Shown in pieces: positions 8,238 through 16,829 of a stretch of DNA of 64,000 nt. The position numbers and the translations under genes are program-made. How positions within the stretch are numbered: position 1 is the first letter of the stretch; every line of letters begins with the position of its first letter. This DNA comes from Desulfobacterales bacterium (GTDB lineage: Bacteria; Desulfobacterota; Desulfobulbia; Desulfobulbales; JAGXFP01): NCBI GenBank assembly GCA_024637225.1, contig JAGXFP010000021.1:47781-111780 (forward strand). The letters are read 5' to 3'. The notes below the pieces were generated by a model. The model had not been told where the DNA came from. It was given only the letters and a program-made list of their open reading frames with translations, and did not search any database.

Positions 8238-9920
8238 ATGGCAAACGAAGACAACAAGATCATCTATTCGATGATCAAGGTCAGTAAATTTTTCAATAAA
8301 AAACCGGTTCTGGAGAATATTTCGCTCTCTTATTTTTACGGAGCCAAGATCGGCGTCCTGGGCCTGAACGGATCCGGCAAGAGTTCCCTGCTGCGGATCC
8401 TGGCCGGCGAGGATCAGGAGTTCAACGGCGAAATTCATCTCTCGCCCGGCTATACGATCGGCTTTCTGGAGCAGGAACCCCTGATTGACGGCGAGAAGAG
8501 CGTCCGGCAGGTGGTCGAGGAGGGGGTTCAGGAGACCGTCGATCTGCTTAATGAGTTCAACTTGATCAACGAAAAATTTTCCGAACCGATGTCCGATGAC
8601 GAGATGAACGATCTGATCGAACGGCAGGGCAAGGTCCAGGATAAACTCGATGTCCTCGACGCCTGGAACCTCGATTCCCGCCTGGAGATGGCTATGGACG
8701 CCCTGCGCTGCCCGCCTCCCGAGACTAAAATCGGGATTCTGTCCGGCGGCGAGAAACGCAGGGTGGCCCTCTGCCGGCTGCTCCTCCGCAAGCCCGATAT
8801 CCTTCTCCTCGACGAGCCGACCAACCATCTCGATGCCGAGACGGTGGCCTGGCTGGAGCAGCATTTGCAGCGCTACGAGGGAACGGTTATCGCCGTTACC
8901 CATGACCGCTATTTTCTGGATAATGTTGCTGGCTGGATTCTGGAGCTGGACCGGGGCCGGGGCATTCCCTGGAAGGGCAATTATTCCTCTTGGCTGGAAC
9001 AGAAACAAAAAAGGCTGAGCCAGGAGGAAAAGCAGGAAAGCGACCGCCAGAAGACCATGAAACGGGAACTGGAATGGATTCGCATGTCCCCCAAGGGCCG
9101 CCACGCCAAGGGTAAGGCCCGGATTACCGCCTATGAAAAACTTCTGGATGACACTACTCCGGACCGCTTGAAGGATATGCAGCTCTTTATCCCGCCCGGT
9201 CCCCGGCTCGGCAAGGTGGTGATCGAGGCCGAGAAGGTTAAAAAGGGTTATGGCGACCGGCTTCTGGTTGATGAGATGACCTTCTCCCTGCCCCCCGGTG
9301 GTATCGTCGGGGTGATCGGTCCGAACGGCGCCGGCAAGACCACCCTGTTCCGGATGATAACCGGCCAGGAAGCGCCGGACGCCGGCAGTGTTACGGTCGG
9401 CGACACGGTCAGGCTCGCCTATGTCGATCAGAGCCGGGAGCTCGATCCCGACAAGACCATCTGGGAGGTGATCTCGGACGGCCGGGACACGATCCAGCTC
9501 GGCACCGGCGAGATCAACTCCCGGGCCTATGTGGGCCGCTTTAACTTCTCCGGGACCGAGCAGCAGCAGAAGGTCGGACTCCTGTCCGGCGGACAGCGCA
9601 ACCGGGTTCATCTGGCCAAGGTCCTCAAGGAGGGGGCCAACGTCATCCTGCTCGACGAGCCCACCAACGATCTCGATATCAATACCCTGCGCGCCCTGGA
9701 AGAGGCCCTGGGCAACTTTGGAGGCTGCGCGGTGGTGATCAGCCATGACCGCTGGTTTCTGGACCGGATCGCCACCCACATCCTGGCCTTCGAAGGCGAC
9801 AGCCGGGTGGTGTGGTTCGACGGCAACTATTCCGAATACGAGGAGGACCGCAAGGCCAGACTAGGCCACGAGGCCGATCAGCCCCACCGCATCAAGTACC
9901 GGCATCTGACCAGGGTTTGA
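8238..9920 (+). CDS. ettA: Energy-dependent translational throttle protein EttA (ABC-F)
   Basis: A 560-residue ABC-F ATPase with two fused nucleotide-binding domains and no membrane part. First domain: Walker A GLNGSGKSS (about residue 41), signature LSGGEKRR (about 167), Walker B ILLLDEPTNHLD. A charged linker of about 80 residues follows (about 245-325, QKRLSQEEKQESDRQ). Second domain: GPNGAGKT (about 360), LSGGQRNR (about 449) and VILLDEPTNDLD. The length, the short arm domain and the extended linker fit EttA, which binds the ribosomal E site and gates translation by the ATP/ADP ratio. It stands alone. GGGAAAACC precedes the ATG. Confidence 0.95.
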   Translation: MANEDNKIIYSMIKVSKFFNKKPVLENISLSYFYGAKIGVLGLNGSGKSSLLRILAGEDQEFNGEIHLSPGYTIGFLEQEPLIDGEKSVRQVVEEGVQETVDLLNEFNLINEKFSEPMSDDEMNDLIERQGKVQDKLDVLDAWNLDSRLEMAMDALRCPPPETKIGILSGGEKRRVALCRLLLRKPDILLLDEPTNHLDAETVAWLEQHLQRYEGTVIAVTHDRYFLDNVAGWILELDRGRGIPWKGNYSSWLEQKQKRLSQEEKQESDRQKTMKRELEWIRMSPKGRHAKGKARITAYEKLLDDTTPDRLKDMQLFIPPGPRLGKVVIEAEKVKKGYGDRLLVDEMTFSLPPGGIVGVIGPNGAGKTTLFRMITGQEAPDAGSVTVGDTVRLAYVDQSRELDPDKTIWEVISDGRDTIQLGTGEINSRAYVGRFNFSGTEQQQKVGLLSGGQRNRVHLAKVLKEGANVILLDEPTNDLDINTLRALEEALGNFGGCAVVISHDRWFLDRIATHILAFEGDSRVVWFDGNYSEYEEDRKARLGHEADQPHRIKYRHLTRV

Positions 9921-10060
9921 TTCGATCGGGGGTTATCGGTCTGCTCATCTGCATCAGTACACATCGCAGGCCGATGCCTTGCATCTCCGGCACCCCGTGA
10001 TCGGTTACGATCGGGGGGATGATTTGTGGCGGTGACGGGTTGCAAACGCAAGCCGAATTT

Positions 10061-10267
10061 GATGAGTTTGCAAAAAGTTAAAGCTGAGTTGAGTAGCTTG
10101 CTTGCTCGTACAAAACTTATGCCCTGTGGGTGCAAAAAGAGGATGGCTAAGCAAAAATCGTCAGATCCAAGGCGCGCAAATTTCGAGGAATGAAGCGTAC
10201 TTCAGTACGCTGCAATGACGAGACAATTTGCAGCAACGCAGGAGCTGGCGATTTTTTGCGACGCCAT
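10061..10267 (+). repeat. Family A interspersed repeat, copy 2 (full length)
   Basis: A nearly complete 207-bp copy. The left end is GATGAGTTTGCAAAAAGTT, then AAGCTGAGTTGAGTAGCTTG, GGATGGCTAAGCAAAAATCG, an inner palindrome GCGTACTTCAGTACGC, and the right end ATTTTTTGCGACGCCAT. The right end directly abuts the stop codon of the Crp/Fnr gene at 10268. The remaining gap after ettA (9921-10060) holds only a weak hairpin near 9992-10016. Confidence 0.88.
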
Positions 10268-10948
10268 TTAAAGCTTTTCCTCACCGGAGGCCAAAGCCTC
10301 CAGGCCTTCCCGGTCAACGATCTTGACTCGGGGACCGCTGGATTCGATATATCCCTTGCTGTTCAGCCGGTTGAAGATTCGCGACAGGGTTTCCGGGATG
10401 GTGCCGAGCAGGCTGGCCAGCTGGGTTTTGCTGATGTTCAGGGGGAAATCGCTGCTGCCCTGCTGCTCGCTTAACAGCAACAGATGGGAGGCGAGGCGGC
10501 CGGGCACCTCTTTCAGGGAAAGGGCCTCGATCATTCCGGCGAATTTTTTCAGGCGCATCGACAGGGCGCCCAGCATGTTCATGGCCAGGGACGGGTTGGC
10601 CTCGATCAGTTCCACGAAGGCCTGGCGCGGAAGGAAAAAGGTCTTGCTGTTCTGCATGGCGTCGGCATAGGCCGGGAAAGAGCGCCCGGTAAAGACCGCC
10701 GCCTCGGCAAAGGGTTCGCCGGGGCCGAAAATATGGAGAATCTGCTCCTTGCCCTCCACCGATAGTTTATAGATCTTGACCTGCCCCTCCGCCAGAATAT
10801 AGAAGCCGACGCCATCGTCGCCCTCGGCGAAGATATTCTCGCCCTTTTTAAAATTTCGCTCGGCAATTATCCTGGCCAGATCAGTGAGTTGCTGCTCGGT
10901 CAGGCCGTTAAAGAGGGGGATCGTTTTCAAAACTTCAGTTGATTGCAT
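10268..10948 (-). CDS. Crp/Fnr family transcriptional regulator
   Basis: A 226-residue regulator. An N-terminal cNMP-type sensor domain (about residues 15-125, GENIFAEGDDGVGFYIL and FGPGEPFAEAAVF), a dimerisation helix (about 125-150), and a C-terminal winged helix (about 155-225) whose recognition region is TQLASLLGTIPETLSRIFNRL are seen. No N-terminal Cys cluster exists, so it is not an oxygen-sensing Fnr. The recognition helix resembles Dnr/NnrR-like and Desulfobacterota Crp-like regulators. The ligand may be cAMP, heme/NO or another. It follows the phosphopantetheinyl transferase gene by 12 bp. Confidence 0.9.
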   Translation of the reverse strand: MQSTEVLKTIPLFNGLTEQQLTDLARIIAERNFKKGENIFAEGDDGVGFYILAEGQVKIYKLSVEGKEQILHIFGPGEPFAEAAVFTGRSFPAYADAMQNSKTFFLPRQAFVELIEANPSLAMNMLGALSMRLKKFAGMIEALSLKEVPGRLASHLLLLSEQQGSSDFPLNISKTQLASLLGTIPETLSRIFNRLNSKGYIESSGPRVKIVDREGLEALASGEEKL

Positions 10949-10960
10949 CGGTAGGGTTCC

Positions 10961-11704
10961 TTAAGGTTTTGGGAGCAGGCAAATGGCCGTGGCGAAATCT
11001 TTATGAAAGAAAGTCAGAATCCGGTAAGTATCGTCAGCGGCCCGCATTGTCAGGAGCCAGCTCTCGGGGCTTGCCTCCACGGCTCCGGTCAGCCGCATCG
11101 CGGTAAAGCCGGTCAGGGGATGCCCGCCCCGGGCCTTGCGCAGGGCCTCTTTGCCGCTCCACAACAGGCTTAGAGCGGCGGGCGGCGGCATTGACCGATC
11201 AAGAGAGCTGATTATCTCTTCCTCCGCCGGAGTGCAGAACTTCTCTTTGACCCGGACGGTGGCTGCGGAGATCTTCTGGATATCCAGTCCGCAAGCTTTA
11301 TTGCTCACGGCCATGGCTAAAGCAAGGCCTTGACTGTGGGAGATCGACAGTTCGGGCGGCGGCGCCGGGCCTATTAAAAAAGGTTTGCCGTGTTGATCGG
11401 CGCTGATCACCGATTCGCGCATGGCTCCGGCGGTCGGCTCCCGGCCGGTCAGGTCGAGGACAGCCAGCTTGGCGGCCAGTCGCCCGCCCAGCCACTCGAC
11501 TTTTCTTTTCTGATATTTAAAACCCTGAAAAGTTGCAAGTTCCCGCGGATCAAGGTATTCAGCCGGATTAAAAACCTTTGAGGCCAGTTCTTTTTGGAGC
11601 CGGTCAAGATCGATCAAAACCGGTTCCGGGAATTGATCCCGGCCGAAGTTGTCCTTGAGGGAATGATTGGCGACTTCCAGTATTAACCTTTCGGCGGGAA
11701 TCAT
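10961..11704 (-). CDS. 4'-phosphopantetheinyl transferase superfamily protein
   Basis: A protein of 247 residues from the start chosen here. It carries the Sfp-type signature: the CoA-binding PELSISHSQGLALAMAV, the Mg-binding CGLDIQKI, and the later WSGKEALRK with its catalytic Glu/Lys. Such enzymes move phosphopantetheine from CoA to carrier proteins. No fatty-acid or polyketide genes are nearby, so the target is unknown. A frame open to 11857 reads into an interspersed repeat, so I prefer the ATG at 11704, although its ribosome binding site (GAGA, 13 nt away) is weak. It is probably in an operon with the downstream Crp/Fnr gene. Confidence 0.8.
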   Translation of the reverse strand: MIPAERLILEVANHSLKDNFGRDQFPEPVLIDLDRLQKELASKVFNPAEYLDPRELATFQGFKYQKRKVEWLGGRLAAKLAVLDLTGREPTAGAMRESVISADQHGKPFLIGPAPPPELSISHSQGLALAMAVSNKACGLDIQKISAATVRVKEKFCTPAEEEIISSLDRSMPPPAALSLLWSGKEALRKARGGHPLTGFTAMRLTGAVEASPESWLLTMRAADDTYRILTFFHKDFATAICLLPKP

Positions 11705-11791
11705 TCGGTTATGATATCTCTTGAATCCGTGACCGGCATGATCAAGATCGTCGCCTCTTTGTTTCTGAGCTGCTGATTGAGGATCATATCT

Positions 11792-11935
11792 AGTGCATGT
11801 CCATAAATGGTCTTTATGCCCGATAACTTCGTCGCTGCAGAGTCGGAAAGTGCTCACCTACCCAAGTACGCTGCGCTTTTCCGACATCCTTGCTTCTTGT
11901 TCTCGGATAAAAATTCTCATTCCTGGACAGGCACT
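11792..11935. repeat. Family B interspersed repeat, copy 1 (inverted ends)
   Basis: A 144-bp element. The left end AGTGCATGTCCATAAATG and the reverse complement of the right end, AGTGCCTGTCCAGGAATG, agree at 15 of 18 positions. The inside (GCCCGATAACTTCGTCGC, GAGTCGGAAAGTGCTCAC, TTTTCCGACATCCTTGCTTC) is shared with the copy at 17892. It has no coding capacity of its own and resembles a MITE. Confidence 0.85.
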
Positions 11936-12022
11936 ATCTATTTATAATTATTGTAAAAATACGATTTAGCCAAATTTTTAAATGCTTGAGTTTAACCAGA
12001 AAAAGTTTAATATTAAAACCCG

Positions 12023-12658
12023 ATGAGTTCAATTGATTCCGCAATAATTCTAATACTTTCTCTGCTCACCGCCCGTGGGGTCTGGACCGGATTTGCCCGG
12101 CAATTATCCTTTATCGTCGCCCTGGTACTCGCCTTTATCGTTGCCGGCCGGTTTTATCTCTTTTTTTCCAGCTTTCTGACGAGCTATATTTCGACCCCGC
12201 AACTGGCCTTTCTGCTTACCTACTTTCTCCTGTTTTGCCTGGTCTATCTGGCCGTTATCTACCTGGGCTTCGGTCTCCGGAAGTTTCTGAAGATTTCGAT
12301 GCTCGGCGGTCTGGATCGGGTCATGGGGGGGGTGTTCGGAATGGGCAAGGGGATCTTTGTTGTCATTCTGATCTTCATGGTTCTGGCCGGGCTGATGTCT
12401 AATTCGGCGACCTTTCTGAAAAAATCTTATTTCTACCCTTTTCTGAACGGGGGCTCCCTTCTGGTTATGGCCTTTATTAACGACCCGGACCTGCGGGCCG
12501 GTTTCAGGCCCAAGGTGCCGGCTATCCCTTCGATTTATGCCGAGAACAGCGAACGTCTGGCTGCCCGGCCCCGGCTGCCGGATCCCAAATATCAGCGGCA
12601 ACTGGACGAGATTCGGTACCAGCTGGCCAGAGAGGTCGGCGACCGGCCGAGCAGATAG
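12023..12658 (+). CDS. cvpA: CvpA family membrane protein
   Basis: A 211-residue inner-membrane protein with four predicted transmembrane helices (about residues 5-25, 28-50, 60-85 and 105-125) and a cytoplasmic tail rich in Arg/Pro. The order and GxxxG-type patches fit the CvpA/colicin V production family, linked in other bacteria to envelope integrity and cell division. An AT-rich stretch without a strong ribosome binding site precedes the ATG. Its last 67 bp overlap the end of the convergent glycosyltransferase gene, so both stops lie within the other gene. Confidence 0.85.
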   Translation: MSSIDSAIILILSLLTARGVWTGFARQLSFIVALVLAFIVAGRFYLFFSSFLTSYISTPQLAFLLTYFLLFCLVYLAVIYLGFGLRKFLKISMLGGLDRVMGGVFGMGKGIFVVILIFMVLAGLMSNSATFLKKSYFYPFLNGGSLLVMAFINDPDLRAGFRPKVPAIPSIYAENSERLAARPRLPDPKYQRQLDEIRYQLAREVGDRPSR

Positions 12659-13299
12659 CCGATGACGATGGCCTGGTTGATCAGGGTGGTTCTGACCACC
12701 CCCAGTTTCCGCCAGCGCCGACCGGAAGTGGTCGCCGCGGCCGGTAAGGTCTTGATCCGGCCCAGTTGCCGCAGTTTGCCGACCAGGGCGAAATCTTCCA
12801 TGATCTCTATTTCCGGAAAACCTCCGATTCTCGCGAAATTCCGCCTGGTCATGAACAGGGCCTGATCGCCATAGGGTCGCTGCAGCAGCCTTGATCTCAG
12901 ATTGGCCATCCTTTCAATGAACCTGATTGCCGGCCCCGCCAGCTCTATTGACAGACTGAAGGCGCCAGCCGCTACGCCATTTTTGCACAGGCAGGCGCGG
13001 CTCAGTTCGGCAAAATCGGCGGGCAGACGGGTGTCGGCATGGAGGAATAAGAGTATTTCGCCGGTGGCGGCGGCGGCCCCGGCATTCTGCTGGAAAGCGC
13101 GGCCCGGGCGCGAGCTCACCACCCTGGCGCCGCCCTTTTCGGCAATAGCGACCGTTGCATCGCTGCTGCCGCCGTCGGCGACGATGACTTCCAGATTGCG
13201 GCCCATCCGAAGAGATTCGAGGGCGGCGTTCAGCCTGCCCGCCTCATTCAGGGTCGGAATGATTACTGAAAGTTTTGAGGTCTTCGGGACGGTCGACAT
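12592..13299 (-). CDS. Family 2 glycosyltransferase, arsenosugar-biosynthesis type (TIGR04283-like)
   Basis: A GT-A glycosyltransferase of 235 residues: LSVIIPTLNEAGRL at the N-terminus, VADGGSSDAT for the first acidic site, FLHADTRLP as the DxD-like metal site, and GGFPEIEIMEDFAL as the acceptor-side motif. This set is typical of the enzyme annotated as arsenosugar biosynthesis glycosyltransferase. The start at 13299 is chosen because GAGGAG lies 8 nt upstream; a start at 13314 is also possible. It overlaps the upstream partner gene by 56 bp, which indicates translational coupling. No arsM or radical SAM ArsS gene is visible in this window. Confidence 0.85.
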   Translation of the reverse strand: MSTVPKTSKLSVIIPTLNEAGRLNAALESLRMGRNLEVIVADGGSSDATVAIAEKGGARVVSSRPGRAFQQNAGAAAATGEILLFLHADTRLPADFAELSRACLCKNGVAAGAFSLSIELAGPAIRFIERMANLRSRLLQRPYGDQALFMTRRNFARIGGFPEIEIMEDFALVGKLRQLGRIKTLPAAATTSGRRWRKLGVVRTTLINQAIVIGYLLGRSPTSLASWYRISSSCR

Positions 13300-13861
13300 C
13301 GGCCAGCTCCTCAAGAAGATGAAAGGTCAGATCAAGTTTTCGGGCAACGTCGATGGTTGCCGACAACAGCGTATCGCTCCCCCAGGGTTGTCCGGCGAAA
13401 AGCTCCGGACAGGGACGGCTGAGGCCGATCAGGTAGTAGCCGCCATCCGCGGCCGGTCCGAGGACCAGTTCATGGTCGCGGAGCCCGGCAAAGCCATCGG
13501 CCAGAGTTCTAGGGGTTAGGGCAGGGCAGTCGGCCCCGATGATCATGACCTGGTGATAGTGCTCCCGAAAGGCGTCGGCAAAAGCGCGGGCCAGTTTGTC
13601 GCCAAGATCGCCGGATCCCTGCCCGCGATAGCTGCGGTGCGGCCCGAGCCATGCCGCCATCTGTTCGGTATTGCTGCCCGCGTGATGAATTTCCAGATCG
13701 AGGCCGTTTTCGGCGGCTGCCGCCTCGGCGGTCCGCAGGGTATCTTCGGTCATCCGTTCTTGCAGGTCGGCGGCCCCCTGAGGGCCCAAAGCCGGGATTA
13801 ATCTGGTTTTAACCCGGCCCACTTCCGGGTACCGGGTGAAGATGATCAGTTTTTTTTTCAA
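13244..13861 (-). CDS. Glycosyltransferase/nucleotidyltransferase-like protein (TIGR04282-like)
   Basis: A 205-residue protein of the family found beside TIGR04283 enzymes (DUF2064/CofC-like fold). Motifs are IFTRYPEVGRVKTRL at the N-terminus for nucleotide binding, IIGADCPALTP for the metal site, and GPAADGGYYLIGL with PWGSDTLL. It may activate or transfer a sugar together with the downstream enzyme. The coding overlap with its partner is long (56 bp). Family A repeat copy 3 lies about 90 bp upstream of its start. Confidence 0.85.
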   Translation of the reverse strand: MKKKLIIFTRYPEVGRVKTRLIPALGPQGAADLQERMTEDTLRTAEAAAAENGLDLEIHHAGSNTEQMAAWLGPHRSYRGQGSGDLGDKLARAFADAFREHYHQVMIIGADCPALTPRTLADGFAGLRDHELVLGPAADGGYYLIGLSRPCPELFAGQPWGSDTLLSATIDVARKLDLTFHLLEELADVDRPEDLKTFSNHSDPE

Positions 13862-13949
13862 ATAACCTTCCTGCCTGTGCGGGATAATTCGATTTTTCTG
13901 CTAAAAGCGGCTTTTCGCCGTCGGGTCGCTTCGCGAGATCGACAATCTT

Positions 13950-14179
13950 GATGGTCTCGCAAAAAGTTAAAGCTGAGTTGAGCAGCTTGTCTGCTCATAC
14001 GAAACTTATGCCCTATGGGTACAAAAATGGGATGGCTAAGCAAAAATCGTCAGATCCAAGGCGCGCGAATTTCGAGGAATGAAGCGTACTTCAGTAAGTA
14101 TGCTGCAATGACGAGACAATTTGCAGCAACGCAGGAGTTGGCGATTTTTGCCCTTTAGGGTGCTTTTTGCGACGCCATC
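13950..14179 (+). repeat. Family A interspersed repeat, copy 3 (full length)
   Basis: At 230 bp, the longest copy. Left end GATGGTCTCGCAAAAAGTT, right end TTTTTGCGACGCCATC. These form imperfect inverted ends (GATGGyskTCGCAAAAA-like). It has an extra TGCCCTTTAGGGTGC hairpin just before the right end that copy 2 lacks. It lies between the divergent TIGR04282-like and UPF0280 genes, ending 24 bp before the latter. Confidence 0.9.
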
Positions 14180-14203
14180 AATTTTCAGGATAACCGAGAA
14201 CTT

Positions 14204-14962
14204 ATGGCCGGCAAACGAAAAAAACTCCCGGAATCATATCGGGAGCGCCGATATCGAAGGATTCCCGATCCTGGCGGCTTGCAATCATTCCAGATCACGG
14301 TCCGGGAAACCGATCTGCACATCCTCGCCCCAGTGGACCTTAGGGAAGAGGCCACCAATTTGGTCGTCCAGTACAGGAACCAGCTGGAAAATTATCTAAG
14401 CCGCTGTCCCGCCTTCGTCGATGCCCTTACGCCTCTATCAGACGACCCCACCGCCGTGCCGCTGGTTCGGGATATGCTTCAGGCCGGCCAGGCGGCCGGG
14501 GTCGGGCCGATGGCAGCGGTTGCCGGTGTCATTGCCGAGTATGTGGGCCGGGGGCTATTAAAGGGCGAAGGTTGTTCCGAGGTGGTGGTGGAAAATGGCG
14601 GGGACATCTTTATGAAAAGGGGCAGGGAGAGCATCGTTGCCATTTTCGCCGGCGAATCCCCTTTAAGCTATCGGCTTGGGCTCAAGGTTCCAGCCGGGGA
14701 TATGCCGGTCGGCATTTGCACATCTTCCGGCACGGTCGGTCATTCCCTCAGCCTGGGACAGGCCGACTCGGTAACGGTTGTAGCCCGATCTACCGCCCTG
14801 GCCGATGCCGCCGCGACTCGATTAGGCAATGAAGTCGGCCGGGGCGGCGATCTCGGCCGGGCTCTGGCTTTAGCTCCCGGGATCGGCGGTCTTACGGGGG
14901 TGATGATCGTGATCGGCGAAGAGCTGGGGGCGTGGGGGCGGATCGAGCTGGTGGAGCTTTGA
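14204..14962 (+). CDS. UPF0280 family protein (ApbE-like fold)
   Basis: A 252-residue cytoplasmic protein of the UPF0280 group, distantly related to FAD:protein FMN transferase (ApbE). Visible family blocks are MAAVAGVIAEYVG, VVVENGGDIFM and ICTSSGTVGHSLS, the last corresponding to the conserved ApbE-type turn. There is no signal peptide, unlike classic ApbE lipoproteins. The biochemical role is unproven. Its upstream region is occupied by a family A repeat, so its promoter either lies in the repeat or in the 24 bp after it. Confidence 0.85.
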   Translation: MAGKRKKLPESYRERRYRRIPDPGGLQSFQITVRETDLHILAPVDLREEATNLVVQYRNQLENYLSRCPAFVDALTPLSDDPTAVPLVRDMLQAGQAAGVGPMAAVAGVIAEYVGRGLLKGEGCSEVVVENGGDIFMKRGRESIVAIFAGESPLSYRLGLKVPAGDMPVGICTSSGTVGHSLSLGQADSVTVVARSTALADAAATRLGNEVGRGGDLGRALALAPGIGGLTGVMIVIGEELGAWGRIELVEL

Positions 14963-15032
14963 CGAGATCGCAAAAATTCGAGCGGCCGCGGCCCGGCGGA
15001 TTTTTATTGCTTGGCATACCAGCGATTACAGA

Positions 15033-15085
15033 AGCCAGGAGCCAGGAGCCAGGAGCCAGGAGCCAGGAGCCAGGAGCCAGGAGCC
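15033..15085. repeat. Heptamer tandem array (AGCCAGG), array 1
   Basis: Seven perfect tandem copies of AGCCAGG followed by four bases of an eighth, between the convergent UPF0280 and rdgB genes. The same heptamer forms a second array at 59712, and a one-base variant forms a third at the window end. Confidence 0.95.
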
Positions 15086-15141
15086 CCTCTCTATCGATGC
15101 AATGCCCCCTCTATCGCGCTGACAATGGTTGAATTCCGGAG

Positions 15142-15825
15142 TCAGACCATCTTGTCTTCCGACCAGTCATTGTGCTCGAACTGGCGGTGGTCCGGTTTGG
15201 GCGGTTTTTCTTCGAGCAGTCTGGCCTCCAGCCATTTGGCGATTTTATCGCATTCCCCGGCCAGCTCTTTTAAGGCCCGACCGCGGTGGCTGATCTTGTT
15301 TTTTTCCTCAAGAGTGCTTTCGGCAAAGGTTTTGCCTAGTTCGGAGGAAAAGAAAACCGGGTCGTAACCGAACCCCCCGCTGCCTTTGGGTTCGGCGGTG
15401 ATGGTCCCCTCGCATCTTCCTTCGTAGGTCAGGGCCGGTCCGGAGGGAACGGCGAGGGAGATCACGCATTCGAAGGCAGCCCGCCGGTCCTCAATCCCTT
15501 CCATCTCCTTGAGGAGTTTGGCGATATTGTCCTTGTCATCGGCCTTGTCGCCGGCATAGCGGGCCGAGTGTACACCCGGAGCGCCGTTCAGGGCTTCCAC
15601 CACCAGGCCCGAATCGTCGGACATCGCCGGCAGACCCAGGACCTTGGCGGTGAAATGGGCCTTTTTGTGGGCGTTTTCATCAAAGGTTTCGCCGTCTTCG
15701 ACCGCCTCAGGAATCGGGCCGAAATCGTTCAGACTGCGCAGATCCACGTCGAAATCGCGCAAAATCTCCCTGAACTCCCTGACCTTCCCTTCGTTGCGGG
15801 TGGCCAGCACTATGGTATGTTTCAT
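15142..15825 (-). CDS. rdgB: RdgB/HAM1 non-canonical purine NTP pyrophosphatase
   Basis: A 227-residue house-cleaning enzyme that hydrolyses dITP/XTP to monophosphates and keeps deaminated purines out of DNA. Family motifs are the N-terminal VLATRNEGKVREF, the catalytic SDDSGLVVEALNGAPGVHSA, and GSGGFGYDPVF for base recognition, followed by ISHRGRAL. The C-terminus has about 25 extra polar residues (PPKPDHRQFEHNDW), which are not part of the fold. It is a single gene with no obvious operon partner. Confidence 0.95.
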   Translation of the reverse strand: MKHTIVLATRNEGKVREFREILRDFDVDLRSLNDFGPIPEAVEDGETFDENAHKKAHFTAKVLGLPAMSDDSGLVVEALNGAPGVHSARYAGDKADDKDNIAKLLKEMEGIEDRRAAFECVISLAVPSGPALTYEGRCEGTITAEPKGSGGFGYDPVFFSSELGKTFAESTLEEKNKISHRGRALKELAGECDKIAKWLEARLLEEKPPKPDHRQFEHNDWSEDKMV

Positions 15826-15914
15826 CGATGCTCTCCGTCATTGTAATTGAGATGGTTTTCAAGACATTTAAGGCAATTTGCCGATGACCGCAAGGGGGAT
15901 CAGCGCTTTTCTAT

Positions 15915-15943
15915 TTGACAGCCGGACCGATAAACTCTTAAAT
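15915..15943 (+). promoter_or_regulatory. Candidate sigma-70 promoter before aroK
   Basis: TTGACA (15915-15920) is a perfect -35, separated by 17 bp from TTAAAT (15938-15943), a 4/6 match to the -10. Transcription would start about 115 bp before the aroK GTG. The match is by eye only. Confidence 0.4.
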
Positions 15944-16066
15944 GTAAGGGTTTACAGGTATCTTATTCCTCCCGGTCGCGTACCGGAATACCCTTTCCCG
16001 GTCCCGGCATCAGGTCCACGGCCGTGATTATTATATAGTCATTTAAAACAGGCCATGGAGTAAATC

Positions 16067-16612
16067 GTGCCCGCACAGCTTAAAAAAATCATCCTGACCG
16101 GCTATCGGGCGACCGGCAAGAGTTCGGTGGGACGTCTGCTGGCACAGCGATTAAACCTCGATTTTGTCGATATGGATGAAGTTTTGCAGAACCGGCATGG
16201 CGAGATCAGCGAGCTGGTCAGGGAGCGGGGCTGGGACTATTTTCGAGCCCGGGAGAAAGAGCTGCTCGAAGAACTGGTGGCTTGCCGGGAAGCGGTAATA
16301 TCCTCCGGGGGCGGGGCCGTGCTGCACCGGGAGGTTTGGCAGAAACTCAAGGAAACCGGCCTGGTGGTCTGGCTGAACGCCGATCCGGAGACCATCGGCA
16401 CGAGGCTGGCCGCCGACGCAGTCAGCGACAGCCAGCGCCCCTCCCTGACCGGCAGCGATATAAAGGCCGAGGCTGCCAAAGTCCTGGCGGAAAGGGAACC
16501 CCTTTACCGCGAGGGGTCGCATCTGCGAGTCGATGCGACCAGACCTCTGGCCGAAGTGGTGGAAAAAATCGAACAGGTCCTAGGCAGATTGACGGCGGCG
16601 GGGGAAAGCTGA
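16067..16612 (+). CDS. aroK: Shikimate kinase
   Basis: A 181-residue P-loop kinase that phosphorylates shikimate at position 3. Walker A is GYRATGKSSVG (about residues 11-21), the shikimate-binding Asp and Arg are in DFVDMDEVL and FRAREKELL, and the GGG motif is SSGGGAVL. A GTG start is used; GGAG lies 6 nt before it. The C-terminal lid contains an Arg-containing DSQRPSLTG. The gene is followed after 217 bp by aroC, so the two form a shikimate-pathway pair. Confidence 0.93.
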   Translation: MPAQLKKIILTGYRATGKSSVGRLLAQRLNLDFVDMDEVLQNRHGEISELVRERGWDYFRAREKELLEELVACREAVISSGGGAVLHREVWQKLKETGLVVWLNADPETIGTRLAADAVSDSQRPSLTGSDIKAEAAKVLAEREPLYREGSHLRVDATRPLAEVVEKIEQVLGRLTAAGES

Positions 16613-16829
16613 TGCATAAGGAGCGCGGATCGGCGGCGCCCTCAGCCTCTTGATTTATTGTTGGCCGGCGGAGCGATTTTGACTTTCTGCGACGTTTGTC
16701 GAGCCGGTGAATTGATTTTGGACGAAAACAGGTCGATGTTTGTTAAAATTTGTGACTTAATCCAGTTTGATCCGCCAACCGGTAATAAGATTCATTTATC
16801 GGCAGGCTAATTAATGATAAGGTGAAAAA

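Noticed and set aside
8160..9779. 539-codon open frame on the minus strand opposite ettA
   Set aside because: It mirrors a fully conserved ABC-F gene; its composition (His/Asp/Gly-rich, no motif) is typical of the antisense of GC-rich coding DNA. The same applies to long frames opposite 23664-25169, 36214-37380, 44722-46296 and 56424-57452.
11705..11857. 51-residue N-terminal extension of the phosphopantetheinyl transferase
   Set aside because: It is encoded by the family B repeat and has no homology to the family. The same reason applies to extensions of the cNMP-PilZ gene (to 7732), the GT5 gene (from 18007) and DAHP synthase (from 59944).
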